In this document: positions 23,676-33,990 of the stretch, piece after piece
Layout of the letters: every line of letters begins with the position of its first letter
Numbering within the stretch: the stretch's first letter is position 1
DNA from: Sitta carolinensis
Lineage: Eukaryota; Chordata; Aves; Passeriformes; Sittidae
Direction of reading: 5' to 3'
Length of the DNA: 64,000 nucleotides
Assembly: GCA_032173965.1 (NCBI GenBank)
Contig: JAVUNC010000004.1
Coordinates: 61,047,501 to 61,111,500 of the forward strand
Made by a program: the position numbers and the translations under genes
The notes under the pieces: generated by a model
What the model was told of the DNA's origin: nothing
Database searches by the model: none
The model's input: only the letters and a program-made list of their open reading frames with translations

Positions 23676-23688
23676 GTTGCCCGGAGAC
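23676..23688 (+). promoter_or_regulatory. RSPH3: RFX-type X-box
   Basis: GTTGCCCGGAGAC has a perfect left half-site (GTTGCC) and a partial right half-site. It lies 44-56 bp before the ATG, the usual place for RFX sites in cilia genes. RFX control of motile-cilia genes is established; use of this site is inferred. Confidence 0.5.
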
Positions 23689-23731
23689 GGACGCCGTCAC
23701 CGGGAGCGTTGGCCGCGGCACGGAGCCCGCC

Positions 23732-23850
23732 ATGGTGCCCCTCCGAGCGCCCGGGCAGGCCGCGCCCGACGACGGCCGCTACAGCTTCTGCAGCCAGCCC
23801 CGCTCCCTGCTGCCCCGACCCAAGTACCGAGAGTCCAATGCCGCCGAGAC
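23732..23850 (+). CDS. RSPH3: RSPH3 coding exon 1
   Basis: The exon encodes MVPLRAPGQ through PKYRESNAAE, ending at donor GAC|gtgagt in phase 2. It aligns with the start of the shorter human product (MASALTDRTSR...RYRDS). Confidence 0.88.
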
Positions 23851-26800
23851 GTGAGTGCCGCTGTCCGCCGCCGGGCCCCGCGCCTTTCCCGTGGGCCCGG
23901 CTCCCTTCCCGGGGAGCGCGGCCCCCGCCGCCCTGCCTTTCTCCCGCCGGCCGGGGGGATGCCGCAGCCGGCGCTGTCTGTGCTGTGCCGCAGGGAGAAG
24001 GTCCCGGTGCGCTATGGCAACATCATGGTGGACCCGAGAGTGGTGCGCGGAAACGTGCTGTCCGTCCGGCCTCCCCCGCCGCAGGTATGGGGTGTCGTTA
24101 GAGTTTCGTTGGAAAGTCACAGGTAGAGCAGCAAAGCTGTTCTTCATCTATAATTTTAATTACCGAAGCTGTAATTTTAATTTCAGTGTTTCACGTAGTC
24201 GCAGGCTGATCAGTTAAACCAGCCTGTGACTGTTTCCAGCTCTTCTTTAGAGCACTTTTTCTATTCGGACAATTCTGCAGTCCTGATCTTTCACCCCCCC
24301 ATCAAGTACCTGATGCCTTTATTTTCCTTCTCCGTTTCTTTTGTGTAATGGTCCTGAGCACAAGTCATTACTCGATAATCTGTTATCATATGCAAGGTGT
24401 CATTAGGGAGAATTACAGCTCTTGGGAAATTGACTCGTGGGGTAGACTTTGGTTTATGCTACCACAGAAGCAGAGCTAAATGGTCCAGCTGTATGCAAAA
24501 GCTGCTTGTGAGGATGCCAAAGTATTTTGTTTGCATTAGTGCTATATCCTGATATAATAGTAAGTCACAGAGTCTTAGAATGGTTTGGGTTGAAAGGGAC
24601 CCTAAAGATGATTTAGTTCCAACCCCTACCATGGGCGGGGACATCCTCCCCTGGTCCACGTTGCTCAGAGTCCCACCTAAATGTGATACTTTGTTTTCAG
24701 AGAATATTTCTACATAGATAATTTGATCATATATGAATTTAAAGCAGTCTGTATTTTTAAAAGCTACTGCTTGAAAATAGCTTTATGTTGTTCAGTAGCC
24801 ATTTCTTAGAGTGAATTTTACATAAGTTTCGTTTAAGAAGTGCAAAGCTGATGTTTATCCCAATCCATAAGTAGAATACTGAATTTAAATTTATTACGTG
24901 TTTCTTTTGTTTCATCAGCAGTAGTTGGTCCTGTAATTTTTATCTAGCAAACAATTCTGTTCATTATATGATAACTGGACTTAAGTCCATTTGACCTCTC
25001 AAAATTTGGGAACATACCATTTTAATATACTTTATCTAGCAAAGTCCTGCATACAATATTCACTTTCGAATAAGAAATTAATTAATTCTTACTTTTAGTA
25101 TGAGATACCATTATTACGTGCCTGTAGGCAGCTAGCATAACTTATTAATTTCATGCCATACAGTCTTTAAGCCAACTGAAAATTTAGGGCCAGGACCCAG
25201 GAAAGTAAATCCAAAATACTAGATAGGTAGCATTGAAATCAAAGAGCAACATCCATTTTTCTGTAGAGGCAATTGAGTATCATTTTCAAGTACAAAGTGT
25301 ATTCTGCTTTGTGGGTTTTTTCCTTCTTCACCCTGCTCAGAGTACTGAGCCCAGCACCCTTGAGGTTAAAAGGTGGAGGAGAGCACAGAAACAACTACTG
25401 GCCAGAAAGCTTACACAAGAGCAAATTCAACCAAGAACACCGGAGCCTGTGGAGGGCAGAGAACACGTTTATGTGCAGACAGGTAAAAGGATGCATTTTT
25501 AAAAATATCTATCTGGAAACACAAGCTTGCTGATCTATATGCACTTGTTAAATTGGTGATGAAGTTGGTAGAATCACACAGTTTAGAATCAGAGGTTCTA
25601 AACTTGTTTAACTAGTGACGTGTTCCCAGAAGGTCTATTTTTCAGTGTACATTCTTGAGCCCTAGTCAACACTGCTTCATTTATTCCTTCCATTTTCAGT
25701 ATAATCAGAGAAATTTCATATATGCTTAAAACTGAAGGTTTTAAAACTTTTGCTTAAGGTGAACTTCCGTTTTGGGAATCACTTCCATGAAGCACACCTG
25801 ACATTACAGAGAACACAGCATTAGATGACCATTGCAAACTGACCTATGTTTTGAGAGGCCTTTTTTCTAACTTTATAGAAAACATTTTATTGCACTCTTT
25901 GGATGTAATTCAGAATGTAGAGTAGTCAAAAACATTTGAAAGCTCAAATAAAAGGAATCCCACTTTGATTATTCATTGTACTTTTGTTTCTAGAACTGTA
26001 TTTGGAAGAGATTAGTGATCAGATAATAGAGGTTGATGGAGAGTGTCAAACAGATGACTTTTTGGACAGACCACCCACTCCACTCTTCATACCAGCCAAA
26101 ACAGGAAAGGATGTGGCCACGCAAATAGAAGAAGGAGAGGTATGAAGTCAGGTCCACAAGTGCGGTCAAAATATGTCTCCCATACTAAACACATTTCTGA
26201 TGCAAAACTGAAGTAGAAACAGAAAGGAACTAATCCTCACAGAACATGCAAAAAACCCCAGACCCAAGTCACCAATGTCTGCTGTGAGGTTAAGTGAGAA
26301 ATTAAGGAAGATAGGTCTCCATGTGCACTGGTTCTACTGCTTTCAGCTAAGTGATACAGTGCTGAGAAATGCTCTCTCCTGTAAAACATGTCCAGCCCAA
26401 GAAGGGACTGGGAACACAGAAACAGGGTCCAGGCAAATGCTCAGCTTCTCCCTGGCAGTCTACACAGGGGCTGTGGGAGGGTATGTGTTGTCTCAGACCC
26501 GCCCACTCACCACTTGGTCCCCAGCAGCACTCATGATTCTCTCTGCCTTAGCTGACAGTGGTCCCTCACCTGCACTTCTCCAGCCTGACTTCAGTACAAG
26601 GGCTTTGTTCATCCTCCTTTTCTCCTTGCCCATCCTTGTTAAGAGTAATTGTGATCAAGGGACATTTATCTCTGTTTCTCTGACTCCCATCCTCAGTTGT
26701 TTGACTTTGACATTGAAGTTAAGCCGATCCTGGAAGTGCTGGTTGGGAAAACAGTCGAGCAAGCTTTGCTGGAAGTCATGGAGGAAGAAGAGCTGGCCCA

Positions 26801-29800
26801 GCTGTGGTCACATCAGCGTGCCTTTGCAGAGCTGCGTAATGCAGAGTTGGCTGAACTGCAGCGCTTGGAAGAGCAGGACAGGCGAATCAGGGAGGAGAAG
26901 GTAAGACTTCATAAGGGCAAAACCTGTCTGAATGCTGTCAGAAGGGAGAAAAACATTTCCAGCACTGAACAACAGGCTGTAGTATAAGCTGGGCATGCCC
27001 AGAAGGGTACTGTCAGCTTTGATATACTTTAAAGTATTTTGATGACATACAGCTGCACTCTGCCACTTGCTCTCATAGAAAAGCACCACACTGTTGTGTT
27101 TGTTTAGAGCAGTCATGCTTGAGTGACTGGGTGTAGTTGGACACCTGGTCAAAAGGCCAAAACCAACAGCATTTTATTCTATACCTGGTGCAGCTGTTTG
27201 TTAAGCCTTTTTGTTAATAATAAGTGCTAAATAAGTAGAGTGCTTGGAAGTAAGAGAGACACCTCCTGATCTTTCACACATAATGCATGCTCTACTCTGT
27301 GTGCACATGTACATCTCAGGATTGCAAAGTATTATGCTATATTAGTAATGTTTAGTAAATAGGAATAAACAGAAGAGGCAAGTCTTAATTACTTACTATT
27401 CATCAGCCTTGTATAATTGTGTTTTCTAACGTTTTCCTGAACAAATTTGAGTTTTAATCTTTTTGTATATGCAGTAGGATATAATATTGAAAGAGAAAAA
27501 GTTTCGGAAATACTTAACCCAACTTCATTGCATTCCAAGGCAAATAATCAGCTTGATCTGCTATAATAAAGCAAAATTTCCTAAGATTAATATATACTAA
27601 GGTGTGGGATCTGGCAGGCCCGCCACGGCACTGCCGTGGAGGGAGGCCCCTGGGATGGGGAGGCGGGCCTCCTGAAGAGATAAGGAGCATTGCACAACAA
27701 CAAATTCCAGACCCCCTAGATAAGGAGAACACTTTTTGGTTACGGAGACCCACGATTCTTTGAGGGATTTTATGTAGATCTGTTGGAACCCATTGGTTTG
27801 TAACCCCCCACACCCACCTCTGTACCCTTATAAAAAACTCTGTATTTTCCCCCAGACTTCAGGGATTTCTCGTCCCTGGCTTCCCTTCGTTGGGTACTTG
27901 GCAATAAATTACCCCCTGCGGAATGGCCATACGAGTCCCTCATCTCTCTCTCTCCGTGCTGGCTGTAAAGGGGTTGCCTTGCAGGATCACTGAGCTGAAT
28001 TCACTGAGCTGAACTCACAGAGCTGAATTCACTGTAGCCCGCCGTGGCTACTACCCTGCTAAGGCACCCCCAGGCTAGCCGAGGGAAAGCCGCTGGCTCC
28101 CTGGAAGGCATTCTCTGAGGAGAGTACCTCTCTGGGGTAGACCCGGCTATCCTGGCCTGATACCTCTCAGGCCCCTTCCTGCGGAGCCGACATTACTAAG
28201 GTATCAGAGAATGGTTTCATTTGACCAGCTGTGATACCCTTATTTTACAGACTTGCCAAAATCAGAAAAGGAACACTACAGAAATATGCTTCACTATAAT
28301 TTCAGGTATTTTAATACTCCATAGATTAAGTACAAACTTGCTTTCAAGCACTCTTTCATGTGAGGAATTTCAGTGGAAGTGAGAGGCTGCCAATACCAGG
28401 TAGAGATCATAATTGTCTGTACTTTTTACTATCTTTGCTATTTATGGGACACACACTGTGATAATTCTTCAATGTCTAGATCAGAGGAGTCACAGCTAAC
28501 AGCCTCTAAGTTCTACATGCATAATTGCCTTGACAGGAACGTCGCAGACTGGAGCACCTGGAAAAGCTGCGGAAACAAAAAGAGACTGCAGAGAAAATTG
28601 CAGCTCGGGCATTCGCTCAGCGTTTCCTAGCTGATCTCATTCCTTCAGTCTTCAACAATCTTCATGAGAGTGGATTTTTTTATGACCCTGTAGAAAGAGG
28701 TTTGTTTTGTTTTTTTCTTTTTAAATATGTGAGCAAAGTAATACAAAGCTCAAAACAACCATGAAACAGCATATTATCCAATTATTTACAATAATGTCAT
28801 AAGGCTTTATTCATTCACATTTGTGGCTGAACACAAAAACCATTATTGGTTATCTGTACAAACAGTGAAGAATAAGCAAGAGCTGACAGTGTGACAAGAG
28901 AAGAGATACTTTGGAACTAGAGAGAAATAAACAGGTGGTTAGGATTGGGAGAGAGATATATCCAAATTAAAGTACATGTATTTTTATAGAACAGACAAAG
29001 AAATCAGTATGTCATTCTGATATTTTTTAATGATTATCAGAGCAAGGGAGAAATTAGGCAATTAGAATTAGGCCCTGAAAATAATTTTGGAATTGTATAT
29101 CAGTGACTTCCAAGCTGTTAGAATTAGCAGCATTTCTTATAAGCTACCTTGCTGCAACCCACTTCACCACTCTCCACATGGGCACAGATCATCTCAGGAA
29201 TGGTTACACTCTCTCCAGGGTAAATCATGGGGTCAGTGCAGAAACTGAGTGTGTTTTGCAAATAGGGCAGGCTTTGGGGTCACAGTGGACCGCAAAAGAA
29301 GTATCATTTTAGACATATATAAATAAGCAAGAGCTCCTTAGACAGAACAAATGCTTTCAGCAGATCAGAAGCCAAATGTCTTTGGAAAGCAAGGCAGAAA
29401 ATGTTATTTTTCTGACTTGTTCAGGATAGTTATTTGGATCTCGCTAGAACATGACTGTATATCTCATCTGTGCTAAGCCCTTCAAGAGTGCCAGGCCTCT
29501 TTGAAAATAACTGCAACTGAGAGGACTCTGCTCTGAATCTATAATGATCATGAACCTCAGTAAGAAAGGTTAGAGATAAGAAACCAAACAACATCTGAGA
29601 GATTTCGTCTGACTCTTACAAAGCAAGTGCCTTTTGGCAGAGAGGTTCATCCCTTAATTATTGTAGCAAATAAAAACAGCCACCAAGTCCTGTTGGTCAT
29701 CGAAGTGATATTTTCCCTTTGTTTCTTCCTGCTAAATTCTTACAGATATTGAGACAGAATTCCTTCCATGGCTGATGTCAGAAGTGGAAGAAACACTACA

Positions 29801-31516
29801 GAAGAAGGTGCTGGGAAGGACAATGCTTGACTGTAAGTTACCAAATCCTGGAATGTAATCTGGGCTGCTGATGTTCTTGAGTGTTTTTTTTTTTTTCTTG
29901 CTGGTCAGAACAAATGCCATTTTTATATGGTCACTGTAGGTTAAGGTAGGAAGTGTCATTTTAGGAAAAACTCCTAGTACCCACTTTTTTTTGTGTTGGG
30001 GTTTTTGTTTGTTTGTGTTTGTTTGTTGGTTTGGTTTGGGTTTTTTTAGTATATTAACATGTTTTAATGTTGGAAAACTACTACTACATACAACTAGGTA
30101 ACTGATTTTCAACTGAAACAATGGAAGTGTCAGTCATGCTGCACTGTCCACTCTCTTCTGACTTTATTCTGTTTGAGGTTTGTTAATACTGTGAGATACA
30201 ACACATACGTCAGGAACAGAATGGTTAAAGAACAGAATTCTTTTTTTTCTGCTATAAAGCTTCTACTTCCTCTGTGTTACACAGCCACCACTCCTATAGT
30301 GTTCTCTGTAGTGCACCTGATTGTGCCAGTGGGAACAGAAAAGTCCATCTTGTGTACTGCCACATGTATACCATGAAAGTGTCTTAATTTGCTTGTGTAA
30401 GCTCCCAGAACTGTGGATTATTCTCCTGCATGAAAGGGGGATGATGGCAGGCCATGGCTGACTGAGAAGTGAGGTGACCAGTAGTTTTCATCAAAACAAG
30501 GGCTTACCTCCTTATCAGTCAATAATCATGTCCTTGCTTTTGAAATAGATTGAAATAATAGTCTTCTTTGGTCTAGTTCAGGCTAAATATTTGTGCTCTT
30601 TTATTAGTTCAGAGGCTGTAGTTGAAACACCTGAAAAACCTGGATTCTATCTTGTGTAGAAACACAAGTGTCCTGTATGTGAACCCAGCAGCGTGCTCCT
30701 AGATCAAATCACTTTTTACACTTGCATTACATCTTCATTCCTGTAGTTTTCATCTTGCTGGGATTTTGGGTTTGTATAACAATTGTGTTTGCTTCCTTTG
30801 CTTTATTTTTAGTTTAATCAGGGCCCTAAATTTTATTTGTTAAGGTCTAATACGATTTGGACAATTACAGCTGGCGTGTTAGATATTTTATGCTGATACA
30901 TGTGCCAGTATGTACACTCAAGGATCACTTCTTCATGTAGGTATTCAGAAGGAAGGGAAATTTCTCTTCTTTTAAGAAAAAAAATATTGTATATGACTAC
31001 TGAATAAACATCCTGAGGAGAATGGTGCTGCAGGATACAATATTGATGAGAGTATCTATCATATTCTTGTTAAATCCTTTAGGTTTTTAACCAGATACCA
31101 TTGTCTTGCTCCAGTTCTTAGGTATTTCTTCACTTTTAGAGTTATTTCCAGGGTTCTTTCCCTATTTAAGGATTTATAGGTCAGTAATATATATATAAAA
31201 AAAAATAAATATCAAATTATAGGGTTTTTCCTCCATGGTTGTGTCTAACTCTGTTTCAGCCTTGATTCGTATGGTGGTTGAAAAACGCTTAGATGAATTT
31301 AGCCACCCACCTCGATCTGGTCAGACAGAGGCACCTGCTGAAGAGCCCAGGGCAGCAGATGCAGCTCCCCAGGAGTCTGGTGAGGCAGATGCTGCTGACC
31401 AACCAGTTGCAGAGGAAGAAGAAGCTGACCAACCTGTTGCTGAGGAACAGCCTTCAGATTTCACCTCTTCTCAGTTAGAAGGTCAAGAAGGAACAGCGGA
31501 TCTGGAAACTGAGTAA
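23732..31516 (+). CDS. RSPH3: Radial spoke head protein 3 (8 coding exons)
   Basis: The coding exons are 23732-23850, 23994-24084, 25341-25482, 25994-26139, 26697-26900, 28537-28699, 29746-29832 and 31260-31516. All are GT-AG and in phase, giving 402 aa. The start has a near-perfect Kozak context (cccgccATGG). Conserved blocks are RYGNIMVDPRVVRGN (residues 50-64), TPEPVEGREHVYVQTE (103-118), RPPTPLFIPAKTGKDVATQI (142-161) and the amphipathic helix VGKTVEQALLEVMEEEEL (182-199), the RII-binding region. RSPH3 is the structural base and A-kinase anchor of axonemal radial spokes. The protein lacks the long N-terminal extension of the longest human isoform (about 560 aa). It also has a shorter acidic tail, with a duplicated ADQPVAEE. 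TAGAP lies upstream on the same strand. Confidence 0.95.
23994..24084 (+). CDS. RSPH3: RSPH3 coding exon 2
   Basis: The acceptor tgtgccgcag and donor CAG|gtatgg frame EKVPVRYGNIMVDPRVVRGN and a proline-rich end, the first strongly conserved block of the family. Confidence 0.95.
24566..24682 (-). mobile_element. CR1 LINE 3' end in RSPH3 intron 2
   Basis: The + strand reads cagagtcttagaatggtttg, gggttgaaagggacccta and gttgctcagagtccca, the complement of a CR1 3' terminus. It is antisense to the gene. Confidence 0.88.
25341..25482 (+). CDS. RSPH3: RSPH3 coding exon 3
   Basis: The exon encodes an arginine- and lysine-rich helix (RAQKQLLARKLTQEQIQPRT) and PEPVEGREHVYVQT. It is bounded by ctgctcag and ACAG|gtaaaa, phase 1. 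Confidence 0.95.
25994..26139 (+). CDS. RSPH3: RSPH3 coding exon 4
   Basis: The exon encodes LYLEEISDQIIEVDGECQTD and RPPTPLFIPAKTGKDVATQI, nearly identical to human. The acceptor is tgtttctag and the donor GAG|gtatga. Confidence 0.96.
26697..26900 (+). CDS. RSPH3: RSPH3 coding exon 5 (RII-anchoring helix)
   Basis: These 68 codons begin LFDFDIEVKPILEVLVGKTV and end in a charged helix LQRLEEQDRRIREEK. They include the amphipathic helix by which RSPH3 binds PKA RII. The donor is AAG|gtaaga. Confidence 0.96.
27595..27602. repeat. Left target-site duplication of the solo LTR
   Basis: The octamer tactaagg recurs at the right edge (28194-28201). Eight matching bases exceed the 4-6 bp of most retroviral integrations, so part of the match may be chance or untrimmed LTR end. 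Confidence 0.65.
27603..28193 (+). mobile_element. Solo LTR of an endogenous retrovirus in RSPH3 intron 5
   Basis: The element is about 590 bp and GC-richer than its surroundings. It starts TGTGGG and ends near CCGACA (imperfect terminal inverted repeat), flanked by the direct repeat tactaagg (27595-27602 and 28194-28201). It has a CCAAT-like box (27791-27796, reverse), TATAAAA (27829-27835) and AATAAA (27903-27908) in LTR order U3-R-U5, all on the sense strand of RSPH3. U5 holds a 14-bp tandem triplet. No internal viral genes are present, so it is a recombined solo LTR. Its ERV class is not determined. Confidence 0.82.
27989..28030. repeat. 14-bp triplicate inside LTR U5
   Basis: Three head-to-tail units read cactgagctgaatt, cactgagctgaact and cacagagctgaatt. 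Confidence 0.88.
28537..28699 (+). CDS. RSPH3: RSPH3 coding exon 6
   Basis: The exon encodes ERRRLEHLEKLRKQKETAEK, then IAARAFAQRFLADLIPSVF and FFYDPVER, bounded by ccttgacag and AGAG|gtttgt. The solo LTR lies in the intron just before it. Confidence 0.95.
29746..29832 (+). CDS. RSPH3: RSPH3 coding exon 7
   Basis: The exon encodes DIETEFLPWLMSEVEETLQK and KVLGRTMLD, matching human DIEIGFLPWLMNEVEKT. The acceptor is ttcttacag and the donor GACT|gtaagt, phase 1. Confidence 0.95.
31260..31516 (+). CDS. RSPH3: RSPH3 coding exon 8 and stop
   Basis: The exon starts SLIRMVVEKRLDEF, matching human MLIREVVEKRL. It then diverges into an acidic, Ala/Glu-rich tail with two ADQPVAEE units (residues 363-370 and 373-380) and TAA at 31514-31516. 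The human tail is longer and unlike it. Confidence 0.94.
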
Positions 31517-31955
31517 CAAACAGGAAAGTCATCAATTAAATGGAGACCAGTGGCTTAGAAATGAGGAATTAATTCCTCTCTATTTACAGGTATTGTGCCC
31601 CAGCCATGTTGAAGGATGAACCTAAGCAATAGAGCATTAAAACATATTTTCCCTATGCTGGAATTGCTGATTTCAGGCTGCTGGAATCAAGAGAGAAGTT
31701 ACTAGTGCAATGAATGGTACCGAAATTCTATCCCCTTTTACACAATCCAATCCATCAAAACCTGGGAGGATTACAGTTGAAAAGTAATGTTGTCCCACAC
31801 CCTGTGCTAAAAGGTCATGAGAAGGATGTTGAAAGCATCATAATAACCTTTCCAAGTGCTTTGATAATGTTCTTGGAACAATATTTCCTCACTTTCCTTA
31901 TTTTGAAAGGTAGTTACTACAGCAATTAAATAAATTGCTTTTGACTCGTGTTAGT
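31517..31955 (+). other. RSPH3: RSPH3 3' untranslated region
   Basis: The UTR runs from the stop to just past AATAAA at 31928-31933, which is followed by a GT/T-rich stretch. No other canonical AATAAA was noticed nearer the stop. Confidence 0.6.
31928..31933 (+). terminator. RSPH3: PolyA signal of RSPH3
   Basis: AATAAA in an AT-rich context about 410 bp after the stop, followed by tcgtgttagtctttcctttc. Confidence 0.6.
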
Positions 31956-32471
31956 CTTTCCTTTCCTCACAAACATGAATGGACATCTCAGCTGGTAATA
32001 GAGCCAAAGCCGCTGTTCCTCAGGCTTGTCATTTCAAAGAGTTACCTGCCCCTGGGAATTTCTGCCTCTGCAAAATCCTCCTCAGTATCCTCTCTTGGAG
32101 CCCCTCCTGGAGGTGAGGTGCTGGAGCTACAAGCTGAGTCCAGTCTCGGATTTCTTTATAAGCATCCTTTGCTGCCAGTTCACTGGAAGCAGTGAACATG
32201 ACTGACAAAATGTGCCTTCACTGCCACGCGTAGTTAGTTGTCCCTTCGCAGGCCAGTTCCCCGGGTGGGAAATTCTGGGCACAGAAATACGTCTGTGCTA
32301 CATTGCAGCAACACCGTGGCGTTGTTGGGTCGGTGTTCCCAGCACAGCTGTCCCGGCGGGCAGGTAGGGCCGCAGGGTGGACAGCTCTGCACCCACAGGG
32401 CGCGGGGGGTGCAGGGGGGTCCGCAGCTCCTGGGTGGGAGCCGAGAGCGGCCGGGGGAGCGGGCGCTGCAG

Positions 32472-32485
32472 GCACTAGAGGGCAG
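32472..32485 (+). promoter_or_regulatory. CTCF-like binding motif
   Basis: GCACTAGAGGGCAG agrees with the CTCF core consensus CCASYAGRKGGCRS at 13 of 14 positions. It lies in a moderately GC-rich stretch between the RSPH3 polyA site and the next CpG island, where an insulator would be expected. Confidence 0.6.
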
Positions 32486-32672
32486 GACAGCCCACGGCTG
32501 GGGAAGGACACTGCTGCTGTCACCCACTGCACATTGCACACCCTGCACTGCTGACACCCGTCTGAACCTCCCTCCTCTGCTCAACCCCAGCGGCGTCGAA
32601 CTTTTTGCAAAGTTTACTCATTTAGAGCTTGAGGACAACACTTGAATCACCTAGTGCAATCTACACTGGCTG

Positions 32673-32795
32673 GTAGAATGACAGAGTAGTTTGAGTTGGG
32701 AGGGGCCTTATAGATCATCTAGTCCAATCCCACGCCTGCCATGAGCAGGGACATCTTTCACTGGGTCAGGTTGCTCAAAGTCCCATCCAGCTTGG
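32673..32795 (-). mobile_element. CR1 LINE 3' end fragment
   Basis: The + strand reads gtttgagttgggaggggcct, agatcatctagtccaatccc and caggttgctcaaagtcccat, the complement of a CR1 3' end. Confidence 0.86.
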
Positions 32796-33039
32796 TGGTA
32801 ACGGGGAAGGTGGAATCATCTCCTCGGGGCTGACCCGTGACAAGAAACAGCCACTGGTCGCTTCAGGGGATGTGCACTCACTGCCTTCCCCTTCGGCTTG
32901 CTGGGGTGCAAGCCTGCAACTGAACCCCAAATAAAGGAAGCAAGACCGTGACATGTATGCAGGACATTCTAAATGCTGCTGGAAGTCGTTAACCACCAGC
33001 AGAGCAGGTCAGGACGTTCTGTGGGTCCTCACAAGCACG

Positions 33040-33990
33040 GACAAGTCGGCGGCCACGGCTGAGGCAGTATGGGCGGCCGGACGGCCGCGGCACCCTCACT
33101 GCCCTGCGAACAAGCTTCCCGCAGAGCGAGCCCCCCGGGCCCCGGCGGCGCTGCCCCCCGGGCCGTGCCGGCGCTCACAGCAGGGCGGAGCGGGGAGGGG
33201 GCGCGGCGCGGCCGCCCCTCGGCCCGCCCTCCCCCGGCCCGCCCGCCGCCGCCAGACGTCTCCCGGGGCCGAGCACCGCCGCGGGGACGGGAGGAGCCGC
33301 CACTGCCGCCGCTGCGCTCCCCGGCCCGGCGCTGGGGGAGCGGGCGGCGCCCGCGGAGCTGGGCCATGAGGTGAGCGGGGCCGGCGTGCGGGGCCGGGCC
33401 GGGGGCGCTCCGCCGTCCCGCAGCGGTGCCGGGGCGCTCGGGGGGCGGGGGGCGGGCGCCGAGTACTGGGGCTGTCGGACCAGGCCCGCTGTCGCAGGAA
33501 AACTGTGCACAATGTGTCCGCCTTCAGGAGGAGAGTTTCGTCTTTACTTATTTGTTTTCCGCTTCTCCCCGCCGACTTTCCCCACGCCCCGACCGCCGTG
33601 CAGGCTCTCCCGCTTGTTCGCCCGCCGCGCCGCGCACCGGAGCCCCGGGATGGGAGCTCGCCCCGGCCCCTCTTGCCTCTGGGCACAGAAAGGCCGCAGG
33701 ACCGCGAATTTGGGGGAGGAGGGGACATCTCATCTCTCCTTCGTGCCTCTCTCCAGCCCCACGGCCCTCACGGGGCTTTCAGGGCAGAGCGTGGGGCAGC
33801 GGGCGGTGCGGTGACCCGCGCCCGGCGGTGGCACCCCCGTGACGGCAGGCGCGGGTCGTGGTCCCGGAGGTTTGTTTCCGCGTGGAAAAACTTCTGCGGC
33901 TCCAAAGGTGCGCCAGCCGCTCGCCCACGGGTCTCGACGCCTGCATCAAAAGCCCCGCCGACAGAAGCCGCCGCAGCGCGGTTTACGCAG
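33040..33990. promoter_or_regulatory. EZR: CpG island, probable EZR promoter
   Basis: The densest CpG stretch in the window starts near 33040, peaks at 33110-33480 and fades by about 33990. It contains many GC boxes (gggcgg) and G-runs near 33438-33460, with no TATA box. In human 6q25.3 the next gene in this direction after RSPH3 is EZR on the same strand, which makes an EZR promoter the best guess. No ezrin coding sequence is visible, so the symbol is from synteny only. Confidence 0.5.
33200..33370 (+). other. Candidate first exon at the second CpG island (left edge unknown)
   Basis: The only strong + strand donor at the island peak is CCATGAG|gtgagc at 33371. If used, the first exon is essentially untranslated, matching the ezrin gene where coding begins in a later exon. 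The transcription start cannot be fixed from sequence; 33200 is a rough estimate. Confidence 0.35.

Larger units (their letters stand above)
23105..24095. promoter_or_regulatory. RSPH3: CpG island promoter of RSPH3
   Basis: CpG density rises sharply at about 23105 and falls after exon 2 at about 24095, against an AT-rich background on both sides. The island covers the 5' flank, exon 1, the 143-bp intron 1 and exon 2. No TATA box is present. It contains a CR1-derived segment (about 23446-23668) and an X-box-like motif (23676-23688). Confidence 0.85.

Noticed and set aside
23677..24217. Long overlapping open frames on both strands in the GC-rich RSPH3 promoter region
   Set aside because: GC-rich DNA lacks stops by composition. 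Only the frame starting at 23732 shows RSPH3 homology and splices correctly.
26275..26696. Upstream part of a 209-codon + strand frame
   Set aside because: This is intron 4 of RSPH3. The exon proper starts at 26697 after a clear acceptor and in a different frame.
32267..32276. NF-kappaB-like site GGGAAATTCT
   Set aside because: It matches only part of the consensus and such strings are common by chance.
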